DNA from: an uncultured Ruminobacter sp.
GTDB lineage: Bacteria; Pseudomonadota; Gammaproteobacteria; Enterobacterales; Succinivibrionaceae
Assembly: GCA_902764345.1 (NCBI GenBank)
Contig: CACWVT010000016.1
Coordinates: 8,856-44,611 of the forward strand
Direction: 5' to 3'
DNA: 35,756 bases
The notes under the pieces were generated by a model, which saw only the letters and a program-made list of their open reading frames with translations, was not told the DNA's origin and did no database searches. Of the stretch, positions 15,957-24,688 are shown one piece after another. The position numbers were made by a program, and so were the translations under genes. How positions within the stretch are numbered: position 1 is the stretch's first letter; the number at the start of each line of letters is the position of its first letter.

Positions 15957-16044
15957 GGACAGATGGCAGAGCGGTTGAATGCACCGGTCTTGAAAACCGG
16001 CGACGCGAAAGCGTTCCTGAGTTCGAATCTCAGTCTGTCCGCCA
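15957..16044 (+). tRNA. serT: tRNA-Ser(UGA), copy 1
   Basis: This 88-base gene has an acceptor stem GGACAGA/TCTGTCC, an encoded G-CCA 3' end, a D-arm GGCAGAGCGGTTGAATGC, an anticodon stem CCGGT/ACCGG enclosing CTTGAAA (anticodon TGA, reading UCA), a long variable arm (GACGCGAAAGCGTT) typical of class II tRNAs, and a T-arm CTGAGTTCGAATCTCAG. It is identical to the copies at 18250 and 18711. Confidence 0.97.
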
Positions 16045-16218
16045 TTCTAAAGATTGTTTGAATCTTCATTCGATTCCCCAGATACTTCAATAAAATAAAC
16101 CTTTTTTCACCTGATCTGTTTAGCATCTGATCGCATTTGTATTTATTGGTGTTTCCATGCTCCGAGACGACGTGCTCAGGCTACCAATAAAAGCCTGATT
16201 ACATTAAGGTATGGCGGC

Positions 16219-16246
16219 TGAACGTTGCCGTTCAACCTCCTTTTTT
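16219..16246 (+). terminator. Candidate terminator between tRNA-Ser copy 1 and the 538-aa gene
   Basis: TGAACG-TTGC-CGTTCA (16219-16234) is followed by ACCTCC and six T residues. It lies 175 bases after tRNA copy 1 and right at the 3' end of the convergent orphan gene, so it could stop rightward transcription. Confidence 0.5.
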
Positions 16247-16250
16247 GGTA

Positions 16251-17867
16251 CTAGAATGTTGCAGTCAGTTCATAGAAGTCCGAAAAATCCATTGCGGAGC
16301 AGCTGTTGAAGAAACTGCATCTTTTGGTGACAATGCGGGCGGGTTTAAACGCAACGTTTCTCTCAGTTTCCGTAATCCCTGAAAACATGACGGATTTTCC
16401 GGCAGAGGAATGAGCAGAGTCCTTTCCAATACCTGCAGTATTGTCCCGGATCTTCATTTTCCCATAACCGGCTTTAATCTGTTTATCCTTATTTAACGGA
16501 GTGCTGAAGGAAAAACGGAATTCACTGATTCCTGCACGTTCTGCGATTGCCGTAACGATTAAAAAGAAGCTGTGGAGTGACGTATATTCAGGCAGATCCT
16601 TTTCTGTCAGTCCGGTAAGGTATGAGGGATCCGGAATGCCGGTCTTAATTCTGTAATCAGCATTCCTTAATAAATCCTGATAGCGGCATTCATGGTCGAA
16701 CTGCAGACTGATATCGTGTCCTGCTTCATCATCTGATGACTTATCGCCGGAGGTTATGCAGTCATTTTCTCCGTTACGGGGGAGAAGTCCTGCCGTTCCG
16801 GCAAACTCAGGAAATGCCGGTATCCCATGTCCTGAGACATGAAGTGTGGCCGTGGCATTAAAATGTCCACGGGAAAGAGAAAGAAGAGCTGCTTCTCCGT
16901 CAATGTCATCCCGACCTGTTACATACTCTGCAAAGGCCTTGGCCTTAGCTACGGTAAATGAATGGGCAAGCTTCGGATGATTTCTCAGATATACGCTGAA
17001 ATCTCCGTATTCATGATCATGGCTAACGATATCCTGATAGAGAATCGGATCCGTTCCACCGAGAGTTACCGGATGGAATCCTAACTTTTCCTTAATTCCC
17101 GGCGTATTCATGATTGTTTCGTAGGCCGCAATAATCTGCTGACGGTCATTACGGAGAATGAATGTGTCTCCGGTTATGTCTGGGATTATCCGTTTTAATG
17201 CATTTTTCCCGCTGAGGCCTGTTTTATCCTGCCATCTGCCGAAAACACTGAGCTCCGTTCTGATTTTTTCCGCAAGGACGGCTGCAATCGTGCAGCGGTG
17301 AAAGAAAAAGGAGCGTGTATCCCGGCATGAAAAGATGACGGAATGACTTTCCAGCGCCTTATGCAGGCATTCGTCAGCACGTATCCGAGAAAGTTCCCGG
17401 ATGTCTGAGAATGGATTAAAGTGCCATGCAATAATGTTCAGCCTTTTCAGGAAGTCTTCGGTTCGATCTCTCAGATTCTTTTCCGAATGTATGGAGGCCG
17501 TTATTCTGCCGAATATGAACATGATGTTCATACGGTCGGAGCACGGGGCTTCCTGAACCGCGGAATTCATCCGGGAATGACTGTTTGTAAGGCGGACCGA
17601 TATCAGCGACTCATTATCGGCAAAATTCTGAAGTTCGTTAATGGCAGAATTCCCGCATGCTTCATCCGGTAGGATAACCGTATAGAAACCAAAGGCAGGG
17701 CGGGCATGGAAATCCGTTACGATACTGATGAAATTCAGAAGTCCCCGGTAATATTCTCCGGCAAAATCATCAGGTTTAACGGTGACGGAATCTTCAGTGT
17801 TGAAGAGTGAGTTAGCTGAGGCGGATAATCCGCTGAAGTTTTCTGAAATAAAAACATTTATATTCAT
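16251..17867 (-). CDS. Orphan protein of unknown function, 538 aa
   Basis: I do not recognise this protein. The start is supported by AAGGG shortly before the ATG and by a well-formed promoter (17986-18013). The product is soluble, with no signal peptide or membrane helix evident, and has mixed alpha/beta character. Visible pieces are an N-terminal part with FGFYTVILPDEACG, a helical middle (FFFHRCTIAAVLAEKIRTELSVF), a segment YQDIVSHDHEYGDFSVYLRNHPKL, and a Ser-rich C-terminal region. No nuclease, ATPase, kinase or toxin motif stands out. It is alone, on the opposite strand, between two identical tRNA-Ser genes, which makes it a candidate passenger of a tRNA-targeted insertion or of a duplication. 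No integrase is present. Confidence 0.7.
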   Translation of the reverse strand: MNINVFISENFSGLSASANSLFNTEDSVTVKPDDFAGEYYRGLLNFISIVTDFHARPAFGFYTVILPDEACGNSAINELQNFADNESLISVRLTNSHSRMNSAVQEAPCSDRMNIMFIFGRITASIHSEKNLRDRTEDFLKRLNIIAWHFNPFSDIRELSRIRADECLHKALESHSVIFSCRDTRSFFFHRCTIAAVLAEKIRTELSVFGRWQDKTGLSGKNALKRIIPDITGDTFILRNDRQQIIAAYETIMNTPGIKEKLGFHPVTLGGTDPILYQDIVSHDHEYGDFSVYLRNHPKLAHSFTVAKAKAFAEYVTGRDDIDGEAALLSLSRGHFNATATLHVSGHGIPAFPEFAGTAGLLPRNGENDCITSGDKSSDDEAGHDISLQFDHECRYQDLLRNADYRIKTGIPDPSYLTGLTEKDLPEYTSLHSFFLIVTAIAERAGISEFRFSFSTPLNKDKQIKAGYGKMKIRDNTAGIGKDSAHSSAGKSVMFSGITETERNVAFKPARIVTKRCSFFNSCSAMDFSDFYELTATF

Positions 17868-17985
17868 GATACACCCTTAATTACTTTTTGCAGTAGCATT
17901 GTGGAATAAAGGAAAAACCTACACAACTGACTGACATCACGTATACCGTTAGCCGGAAAAATACGGAACGCCTGTTCACTTAAAA

Positions 17986-18013
17986 ATTATACATGATGTT
18001 TATAAAAACTCAA
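17986..18013 (-). promoter_or_regulatory. Sigma-70 promoter of the orphan 538-aa gene
   Basis: On the minus strand TTGAGT (18013-18008), 16 bases, then a perfect TATAAT (17991-17986). The start would lie near 17979, leaving a leader of about 110 bases. Confidence 0.65.
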
Positions 18014-18205
18014 GTGATTTTATATGTGGCAGTAAAATAAACGACTTACCGACATAAGTCCGGACACGCGGACTGTTGATTGCGTTTTGGGAATTATTGA
18101 CTGCTGACTGGTGTCTCATATATGGATGTGCTGCATGATTATTAGTCATTGTGGCCATAAAACATGCATTCGGACACAAAGTGGAGGATTTTTTGAGATA
18201 AAGTA
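18014..18205. other. Spacer between the orphan gene promoter and tRNA-Ser copy 2
   Basis: With the leader of the orphan gene this makes 382 bases without a gene. It contains one small dyad AGTCCG-GACACG-CGGACT (about 18057-18074). No frame with a credible ribosome binding site is visible. Confidence 0.3.
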
Positions 18206-18233
18206 TTTACAAGATTTTAAAGACCTATATAAT
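18206..18233 (+). promoter_or_regulatory. Promoter of tRNA-Ser copy 2
   Basis: TTTACA (18206-18211), 16-base spacer, TATAAT (18228-18233). Same architecture as at copies 1 and 3. Confidence 0.8.
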
Positions 18234-18249
18234 AGGGTTCATCCACAGC

Positions 18250-18337
18250 GGACAGATGGCAGAGCGGTTGAATGCACCGGTCTTGAAAACCGGCGACGCG
18301 AAAGCGTTCCTGAGTTCGAATCTCAGTCTGTCCGCCA
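18250..18337 (+). tRNA. serT: tRNA-Ser(UGA), copy 2
   Basis: Identical over all 88 bases to the copies at 15957 and 18711, including the encoded CCA. The anticodon is TGA. Flanking sequences are unrelated beyond CAGC just before the gene and ATT just after it. Confidence 0.97.
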
Positions 18338-18667
18338 TTTCTGGGGAGTATGCCAATCCCTTCCACTCATCTTAATATCAGAATTATCCGTTACTTATCA
18401 TTCCGTACGATATCTTTATCTGACATCGGTTTTGAACTTTATCGTCTTTAGTCTTAGTTATTTTTATAACCGTTGTTTTAATTTCATGTATTGGTTCCGT
18501 ATTTCTCACCGGCTTCAATATCTGATGATTATTATGGAGACAGAGTTTATGGATACGTTATGGACGACCTTAAACGGAAAAATCAGACATATTACCGTCA
18601 TCAATGATGAAAAACGCTCATAAAATACGCATTTGGTAAAAATGTTTGTGATTTTTTTAATTAAATG
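18338..18667. other. Spacer between tRNA-Ser copies 2 and 3
   Basis: About 330 AT-rich bases. A 29-codon frame near 18536-18625 (starting METEFMDTLW) has GGA too close to its ATG and no sign of being real. No terminator-like hairpin was found after copy 2, so copies 2 and 3 could be cotranscribed in part. Confidence 0.35.
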
Positions 18668-18695
18668 TTTACAAGCTTTTAAAAACAGTTATAAT
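18668..18695 (+). promoter_or_regulatory. Promoter of tRNA-Ser copy 3
   Basis: TTTACA (18668-18673), 16-base spacer, TATAAT (18690-18695). Confidence 0.8.
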
Positions 18696-18710
18696 ACACA
18701 CATCTTCAGC

Positions 18711-18798
18711 GGACAGATGGCAGAGCGGTTGAATGCACCGGTCTTGAAAACCGGCGACGCGAAAGCGTTCCTGAGTTCGAATCTCAGTCTGTCCGCCA
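18711..18798 (+). tRNA. serT: tRNA-Ser(UGA), copy 3
   Basis: Third identical 88-base copy with anticodon TGA and encoded CCA. It converges on the purine permease gene, whose stop is 143 bases further right. No clear terminator is seen between them. Confidence 0.97.
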
Positions 18799-18941
18799 TT
18801 TCAATGGTTGATACCTTTCTTTTAATCCCTCAAGTTTCTACATACTTTTCCTGGTATGCTTTTTGGCTTCAGTTAAGTCTTATTTGTGCTTTGCTGTTCT
18901 GTCTTGCCTATTCCGGATCGATATTCAGCGATTCTGAAAAA

Positions 18942-20393
18942 CTAAACGGCAACGAAGAACTTTACCAGGAATATTACCGTTACTACATACGTAAGAGGCG
19001 TGACATCGCGGTATTTTCGGGATATCAGCTTTATTATGGTGTAGCATACAAGACCGAGGCCAATTCCGTTACCGACGGAGCCTGAAACTGCTATTGCCAG
19101 CATCATTATGAATACCGGCGTAACCTGTTCAATATCCCTGAAGTCGATTTTTCCGAGCCCCTGCATCATGACTACGCCTATGTAAATCAGTGCGGTGGAG
19201 GTGGCTGCCGGAGGAATCGCGGCCACAAGCGGAGATATGAATATGCAAAGTGCAAAGAGGCATGCCGTTGTAAAGGACGTCAGTCCCGTTCTTCCGCCGA
19301 CCTGAATGCCTGATGCCGATTCCGCAAAGGTTACTACCGTTGAACTTCCCGTACATGCTCCGGTAACCGTGGCTACGGCATCAGAGAGCAGGGCCTGTTT
19401 AATGTTGCTGAGCTTTCCCTTTTCGTCAAGCATGCCTGCATTGGCCGCAAGGCCCACAAGACTGCCGATGGTTCCGAACATATCGATGATGCAGAAGGTT
19501 ATCAGCACCATGATGATGGTGTAGGTACCAATGTTCATGAAGGTGCTGAAGTCAAAGTTGAACAGAGTCTCTCTGTACATGTTGCCAAAATCCGGAATAA
19601 AGCTCATTTTTCCGGCATCACGGAAGGGATTTCGTCCGAGAATGAAGTAGTCTGCAAGCCAGTAGAATAACGAAGAAGTCAGAATGCCAAGAATCACGGC
19701 AGCGGAATTTCTTCTCTTATGAAAATGAACGATGACGAACAGTCCCAGGAATATCGTAATTACCGATATAATCATCTGGGTATATTCCTTTCCCATTTCA
19801 GCCTTAAGGAATGTCGGCGTCATTGCCCCGAAAAAGTCTCTCATCACGTAAAACGGTTCCGAGTAACCGTTTCCTTCCGCATAAATGCTTACGTTGCTGC
19901 CGAAGCCGATATAGATAAGCATCATGCCTATGGCCGGGGCTATGGCAATTTTGATGCAGTCAGGGATGTTATCGGCTATTTTATGTCTTAAGTTTAGAAC
20001 GCCGGCAATGAGGAAAATCAGGCCTTCAAACAGGATGATTATTATGGCTGCATGGTATGCCGTTTCATAAGGGATGGACAGTGCCACGGTTATATTGGCG
20101 ACAATCGTGGCAAAAAAGGTATTCATGCCCATACCGGGAGCCATGGCAAAGGGTTTGTTGGCCGAGAAGGCCATGCAGAACGTTCCTATGGCAGAGCATA
20201 TGCAGGTGGAAAGAAATATGGCGTTCCAGAGGTTGGAGCCGGTGTGAAATCCCGTAAGTATGTTCGGGTTTAGCGCCACAATGTATCCCATGGTCAGAAA
20301 CGTGGATATGCCGGCAAGAATTTCTGTTCTTACCGTGGTTCGGTGTTCTCTGAGTCTGAATCTTTTTTCAGGATTAAAAAAGTCTGCAAACAT
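18942..20393 (-). CDS. NCS2/AzgA-type purine permease
   Basis: This is an inner-membrane proton symporter for nucleobases of the AzgA subfamily, which in E. coli includes the adenine carriers AdeP/AdeQ and the guanine/hypoxanthine carriers GhxP/GhxQ. Diagnostic blocks are EILAGISTFLTMGYIVALNPNIL near the N-terminus, the substrate-region motif KPFAMAPGMGMNTFFA, and the later GTIGSLVGLAANAGMLDE and TGACTGSSTVVTFAESASGI segments. There are about 12-14 hydrophobic helices, and the length of 483 aa is slightly above the usual 430-460. AAGGAG precedes the ATG. The substrate (adenine versus guanine/hypoxanthine) cannot be told here. The leader carries two hairpins, one just before the ribosome binding site. 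Confidence 0.92.
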   Translation of the reverse strand: MFADFFNPEKRFRLREHRTTVRTEILAGISTFLTMGYIVALNPNILTGFHTGSNLWNAIFLSTCICSAIGTFCMAFSANKPFAMAPGMGMNTFFATIVANITVALSIPYETAYHAAIIIILFEGLIFLIAGVLNLRHKIADNIPDCIKIAIAPAIGMMLIYIGFGSNVSIYAEGNGYSEPFYVMRDFFGAMTPTFLKAEMGKEYTQMIISVITIFLGLFVIVHFHKRRNSAAVILGILTSSLFYWLADYFILGRNPFRDAGKMSFIPDFGNMYRETLFNFDFSTFMNIGTYTIIMVLITFCIIDMFGTIGSLVGLAANAGMLDEKGKLSNIKQALLSDAVATVTGACTGSSTVVTFAESASGIQVGGRTGLTSFTTACLFALCIFISPLVAAIPPAATSTALIYIGVVMMQGLGKIDFRDIEQVTPVFIMMLAIAVSGSVGNGIGLGLVCYTIIKLISRKYRDVTPLTYVVTVIFLVKFFVAV

Positions 20394-20405
20394 CGGCGCT
20401 CCTTA

Positions 20406-20458
20406 CGGCACGCACAGTGCCGAACACATGGTGTCAGAGCGCATGCGGGGTTTCCCCG
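20406..20458 (-). promoter_or_regulatory. Two hairpins in the purine permease leader
   Basis: Dyads CGGCAC/GTGCCG (20406-20422, 5-base loop) and CGGGG/CCCCG (20446-20458, 3-base loop) lie in the transcribed leader. The first ends two bases before AAGGAG of the permease gene, close enough to affect ribosome access. It does not match the purine riboswitch consensus that I know. Confidence 0.4.
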
Positions 20459-20634
20459 TCTGAAGCTGAGCCGGAATCCGATACGTTAAATACTATGGCA
20501 GTGCGCAGTCTGAGCCACGTATTCTTTCATTTTAGCCCGTAAAAGGTAAAAAAAATGTCGGTGATTCATGATTTTCGGGAGAGAACCATGTCTTTTACGC
20601 ACTGATTGCAGCTGCCGTCATGTAAGGCTTACAT

Positions 20635-20671
20635 AAAAAAAAACGCCGTAAATTCAGCGGAATTTACGGCG
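20635..20671 (-). terminator. Rho-independent terminator of rlhA
   Basis: On the minus strand CGCCGTAAATT pairs with AATTTACGGCG (20671-20644, 11-bp stem, 6-base loop) and is followed by at least nine T residues. It lies 58 bases after the rlhA stop. Confidence 0.93.
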
Positions 20672-20729
20672 GCTGCGGCAGGAACGGAAGAATGTCTGCG
20701 CACCTCCCGCATTGCACGAAGGTAATCTG

Positions 20730-22601
20730 CTATTTCAGAAAGTCAGGTGTTTCAACGGGGCCTTCCAGAATCATGCGACATTTTGCACAGCTGTTTTTTA
20801 CCCTGAATACTGTTTTGCCGATCTTCAGATAGAGGTCCTGTTTTCTCGCCCCGTGTCTTTTCGGGCAGAGTCCGAAACAGTAGTGAAGGCAGTGCTTTGA
20901 AACCAGAACTTCCCGCGGTTCATTTCCTTTGTCCTTTTCATATGCCGGGACGGTAACGTCTGCTCCGTGTTCAAGATAGAAGCTGTCGGCAGCCCTGTTG
21001 AAGATGTTCGCCTTAAAGCCGAGGTTCAGTTCTGAATCGGCAATGCGTATATCCTTAAGGTTATCCGGATTATGATTCGTTTCCTTTTTCATAAGTCTGT
21101 TTTTTTCAAGCCTGAGCTCTTCAATGAAACAGCGACGCATCTCGTTGAGCATGCTTTGAGGGACGAAATGGTAATGTGTAAGATTCAGCGTCAGTTCCTT
21201 AAGGTTATAGCAGGTGCCTCCGAGTCTGCCGATCTTGGCTTTGATGTTGTCGGTAAGCTTCTGCCTGTCCTTTGCCTCCGAACATTCCGGAAGCTCTGTC
21301 GTAACCGTGATGTCCTTTTCCCCGGTAACCTCATCATGTCCTTTCAGACCAATACCTGTTTCGGTTTCAAAATATTCAAGGGTAAGATCCAGCGTTCTTA
21401 CGGACGAGGTATCGGTAAGTTCAGATTCAAATTCCGCATCCTTGCTGCGGTAGAACATTGTGCCCGGCTTTATGAAAGGTAGTTCCTGAAATATTTCCGC
21501 CTGATTGCCGTCAATTACGCGACTGATGCGGAAGCCGGCAAGCTCCGCATCGCTTTTGTAGTAGTTGAGGGAATCTCCGTTGTGCAGGGGTACGTCTCTG
21601 AACAGCCTGAATTTAAGAACATGTCCTGAAACACCCGTAAGCGTGCCAATCTTTTCGCCTACGTATCCCGGAGCACTGAAGTTGGCATAGTTATCCTTTT
21701 CCTCATGAGTGTTGTATTCCGTGAAGCCTCTGTTGAAGCTTTTGGCAGGATTAGGCGTGAATGCGGTAACGGTGGTGCCGAAGGAGCTTCTGCACAGATC
21801 CGGATCCTCTTCGATGACCTCATCAAGCTTTTGCCTGTACCAGGCCGTTATGTTGCGCACGTACCCTTCATCCTTGAGTCGGCCTTCAATCTTGAAGGAG
21901 GATATGCCTGCACCGATTAGTTCCTTAAGGTTCGCGGTCTGATTCAGATCCTTTAAGGACAGCAGAAACCGATCCTTTGCCAGAATTTTTCCGTTTGCGT
22001 CATAAAGCGACTGGGCTACGCGGCACAGCTGGGCACATTCACCGCGGTTGGCACTGCGTCCGGTAACTGCCGCACTGAGATAGCATCTGCCGCTCATGCC
22101 GACACAGAGGGCTCCGTGTACGAAGGCTTCAAGCTTTATGTTTCCTGCCCTGGCACTGATGTCCCTGATTTCCCTTATGCTGAGCTCTCGTGCAAGTACA
22201 GCCTGGGAAAAACCGGCTTTTTCAAGAAACTCTATCTTGTCCGGCGTGCTGTTGTCCTGCTGTGTACTGGCATGAAGCTCGATAGGCGGAAGCGGACCGT
22301 TGATGAGCCCAAGATCCTGTATGATGAGAGCGTCAGCTCCCGCATCATACAGTCTGAAAGCCAGTTCTCTGGCCTCTTCAAGCTCAGAATCATTGAGAAT
22401 GGTATTAAGTGCCACGTGAACCCTGGCCCCGTACAGGTGTGCAAAATCACACAGCCGGCTGATATCCTCAAGGGAATTCGGGGCATTAACCCTGGCCCCG
22501 TATGACGGACCGCCGATATATACCGCGTCGGCTCCGCTTAAGATTGCGGTCATGCCACATTTGAGATCCTTTGCCGGTGCCAAGAGTTCAATGCTTCTCA
22601 T
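20730..22601 (-). CDS. rlhA: Peptidase U32-family 23S rRNA hydroxylase RlhA
   Basis: RlhA (formerly YdcP) forms 5-hydroxycytidine at C2501 in the 23S rRNA peptidyl transferase region, using prephenate-linked chemistry and an iron-sulfur cluster. The sequence follows the family throughout: IELLAPAKDLKCGMTAILSGADAVYIGGPSYGAR at the N-terminus, PPIELHASTQQDN, VLARELSIREI, the HGALCVGMSGRCYLSAAVTGRSANRGECAQLCR cysteine block (about 160-200) and SFKIEGRLKDEGYVRNIT. The C-terminal extension ends in a Cys-rich part (KHCLHYCFGLCPKRHG and CAKCRMI) that may hold a second metal site. At 623 aa it fits RlhA (about 650) rather than TrhP (about 450). The start follows AGGAA. It is transcribed after the MsbA-like gene but separated from it by a strong palindromic terminator. 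Confidence 0.9.
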   Translation of the reverse strand: MRSIELLAPAKDLKCGMTAILSGADAVYIGGPSYGARVNAPNSLEDISRLCDFAHLYGARVHVALNTILNDSELEEARELAFRLYDAGADALIIQDLGLINGPLPPIELHASTQQDNSTPDKIEFLEKAGFSQAVLARELSIREIRDISARAGNIKLEAFVHGALCVGMSGRCYLSAAVTGRSANRGECAQLCRVAQSLYDANGKILAKDRFLLSLKDLNQTANLKELIGAGISSFKIEGRLKDEGYVRNITAWYRQKLDEVIEEDPDLCRSSFGTTVTAFTPNPAKSFNRGFTEYNTHEEKDNYANFSAPGYVGEKIGTLTGVSGHVLKFRLFRDVPLHNGDSLNYYKSDAELAGFRISRVIDGNQAEIFQELPFIKPGTMFYRSKDAEFESELTDTSSVRTLDLTLEYFETETGIGLKGHDEVTGEKDITVTTELPECSEAKDRQKLTDNIKAKIGRLGGTCYNLKELTLNLTHYHFVPQSMLNEMRRCFIEELRLEKNRLMKKETNHNPDNLKDIRIADSELNLGFKANIFNRAADSFYLEHGADVTVPAYEKDKGNEPREVLVSKHCLHYCFGLCPKRHGARKQDLYLKIGKTVFRVKNSCAKCRMILEGPVETPDFLK

Positions 22602-22697
22602 CTGGAATTCCTGTATGTGTGGTTAACTTATGTTCTGTTCCGCATCTGGCAGGGACAGAATGAATAATTGGTATAAACAGGTCGGTTCATAGACCTG

Positions 22698-22737
22698 CAT
22701 ATGATAAAAACCTGCCGCGGCAGGTTTTTATCATATG
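22698..22737. terminator. 40-bp perfect palindrome, bidirectional terminator
   Basis: The stretch is palindromic over all 40 bases, with a CCTGCCGCGGCAGG core flanked by A5 on one side and T5 on the other and then TATCATATG. In either direction a GC-rich stem is followed by TTTTTATCA, so it can terminate both strands. It ends the ABC exporter gene and precedes rlhA. Confidence 0.85.
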
Positions 22738-22828
22738 TGCATTCCGTAGATTCTCCGCTCTGGGAAAAATCCCGGAATGGCCGTCTCCCGAAATGTTACT
22801 GTTCAGCATTCGGGAGTCTGCCGGAAGG

Positions 22829-24619
22829 TTACTGCTGAGTCCCGGTCTGGTCTGTTTCGGTGTTCTGCAGTCTGGTGTTGTAGAGACTGCTGTAGACTCC
22901 GCCACGGCTGATAAGCTCATCGTGGGTGCCTTTTTCGACAATACTGCCTTCATTGATGACCACTATCTGATCAGCGTTCTGAACGGTGGTCAGACGGTGG
23001 GCGATAACGAATACGGTACGATCCTTCATCAGGTTGTCGAGAGCTTCCTGAACCACCTTTTCAGACTTGTTGTCCAAGGCACTGGTGGCTTCGTCAAGAA
23101 TAACGATAGGGGCATTCTTAATGAAGGCTCTGGCAATGGCGATACGCTGTTTCTGACCGCCGGAAAGTAAGGTTCCGCGTTCACCGATTCTGGTGTCGAG
23201 ACCTTCAGGAAGTCCGGCTATGAACTCTTCAAGACAGGCGTTTTTGATTGCCATGGCAATTTCACCGTCAGTGGCATTTTCCTTGCCCATCGTAATGTTG
23301 TTTCTTATGGTGTCGTCAAACAGGAAGTTGTCCTGGAACACGTAGGATATGTTTTCACGCAGGGAGCTGATGCTGTAGTCCCTGATGCTTCTGCCGTCGA
23401 TCAGAATGTCGCCTTCCTGCCATTCATAGAGGCGCGGAATAAGCGAACATATTGTTGATTTGCCGCCGCCTGAATTTCCCACGAAGGCTACAGTCTGAGA
23501 CTTTTTTACACTGAGACTGATGTCCTTGAGAATTTTGCGGGAGGCATTGTAGCTGAATGATACGTTTCTGAATTCGATGGATTCACTGATGCCTCTGAGT
23601 TCCGGCTTGTTCAGGGCCTTTTCCGCCTGTTCAACCGGAGTATAGTCAAAAATCTCATAGATGCGTGAGAGTGCCACAGAGGACTTCTGCAGTTCAATGA
23701 AATTGTTGCCGATTGATTTCAGCGGAGTGTAGAGCATGATGAGTGAGGCAATGAATGATACGAATTCACCGCTGGTTATGGTGTGATTAATGATGAGCTT
23801 GCCGCCGAAGGCAATAACGATGGCCACACCGCAGGCCGCCACAAGGTGCATTGTAGGAGAGAGCCAGTTGGTGTTTCTGATAAGGCGCATTGCCAGACTG
23901 AACAGCTGTGTCGCTCCGTTTTCAAAGTTGTCCTGCATGTGCTTCTGCAGATTGTAGCATTTGATTACGTTCTCACCGCTTGAGGTCTCATTGTAGAGAG
24001 ACAGCATGGCGGCACTTTCGGTGTAGGTCTTGTTCATGATTTTCTTGATGGTCTTGCGCACTATTCTCAGCGGCAGGAAGAGAACAACCAGAACACCTAC
24101 GGCGATGATGCTTAGCTGCCATGAGTTGTAGAGAAGCACACCGACAAGTGAGACGGATGAGAAGAATCTGGTGAGACCGAGCTTAAGGTTGTTTACCAGA
24201 CCTGTTGATGCCAGTTCGGCATCATTGTAGTATCTGTAGATGATGTTACCTGAATTGTTTTCCTTGAAGTAGGCGCTGTCCATGTAGATAAGCTTGTTAT
24301 ACAGGTCTCTTCTCAGATCCAGTGTTACCTTGTTGCCCACGTATCCGTTTACTATGGCTGACAGGTAGATGAATATGCCCTGAATCAGCGTAAAGCCGAT
24401 GATGATGAAAGGAACGTAGGAGGTGAAATTTTCCTCCTTGTTTACCAGAACGTCATCCATGAACGGTTTAAGGAAATAGGCGACAACGGCATCCAGGGCT
24501 CCTACGGGAGCGGTAAGAAGAATGCCGATTATTGCCGTGACAAGATAAGGTTTTATGTATGGATAGATTCGTTTATATGTATCTATCAGACTGATGTTGT
24601 CTATTTTTTCTTTAGCCAT
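22829..24619 (-). CDS. msbA: MsbA-like ABC exporter (permease-ATPase fusion)
   Basis: This half-transporter of 596 aa has six membrane helices in its first ~320 residues and a C-terminal ATPase with Walker A GNSGGGKST (381-389), signature LSGGQKQR, Walker B IVILDEATSALD, and the switch histidine in VIAHRLTTVQNAD. Its N-terminal sequence (YPYIKPYLVTAIIGILLTAPVGALDAVVAYFLKPFMDDVLV) fits the MsbA lipid A flippase, which moves core-lipid A across the inner membrane as a homodimer. Length is close to E. coli MsbA (582). lpxK, its usual neighbour, is absent, so other lipid or drug exporters of this class are possible. The ribosome binding site is weak. Confidence 0.85.
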   Translation of the reverse strand: MAKEKIDNISLIDTYKRIYPYIKPYLVTAIIGILLTAPVGALDAVVAYFLKPFMDDVLVNKEENFTSYVPFIIIGFTLIQGIFIYLSAIVNGYVGNKVTLDLRRDLYNKLIYMDSAYFKENNSGNIIYRYYNDAELASTGLVNNLKLGLTRFFSSVSLVGVLLYNSWQLSIIAVGVLVVLFLPLRIVRKTIKKIMNKTYTESAAMLSLYNETSSGENVIKCYNLQKHMQDNFENGATQLFSLAMRLIRNTNWLSPTMHLVAACGVAIVIAFGGKLIINHTITSGEFVSFIASLIMLYTPLKSIGNNFIELQKSSVALSRIYEIFDYTPVEQAEKALNKPELRGISESIEFRNVSFSYNASRKILKDISLSVKKSQTVAFVGNSGGGKSTICSLIPRLYEWQEGDILIDGRSIRDYSISSLRENISYVFQDNFLFDDTIRNNITMGKENATDGEIAMAIKNACLEEFIAGLPEGLDTRIGERGTLLSGGQKQRIAIARAFIKNAPIVILDEATSALDNKSEKVVQEALDNLMKDRTVFVIAHRLTTVQNADQIVVINEGSIVEKGTHDELISRGGVYSSLYNTRLQNTETDQTGTQQ

Positions 24620-24674
24620 AAAGTGATGCTGAATATTTGATAACCATGGTGTTTATGAGCCGGTGTACCGACTT

Positions 24675-24688
24675 GGCCGTGCACGGCC
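24675..24688. repeat. 14-bp GC-rich palindrome upstream of msbA
   Basis: GGCCGTGCACGGCC is its own reverse complement. It lies 56 bases before the msbA start and is bracketed by direct repeats of GTACCG. It may be an operator or part of a leader structure. Confidence 0.5.

Noticed and set aside
18633-19085. 150-codon frame running through tRNA-Ser copy 3
   Set aside because: Its first part is the tRNA gene read as protein and its end overlaps the permease C-terminus.
20394-20560. Purine riboswitch ahead of the NCS2 permease
   Set aside because: The conserved core bases of the purine aptamer are not present in the order needed; only generic hairpins are seen.
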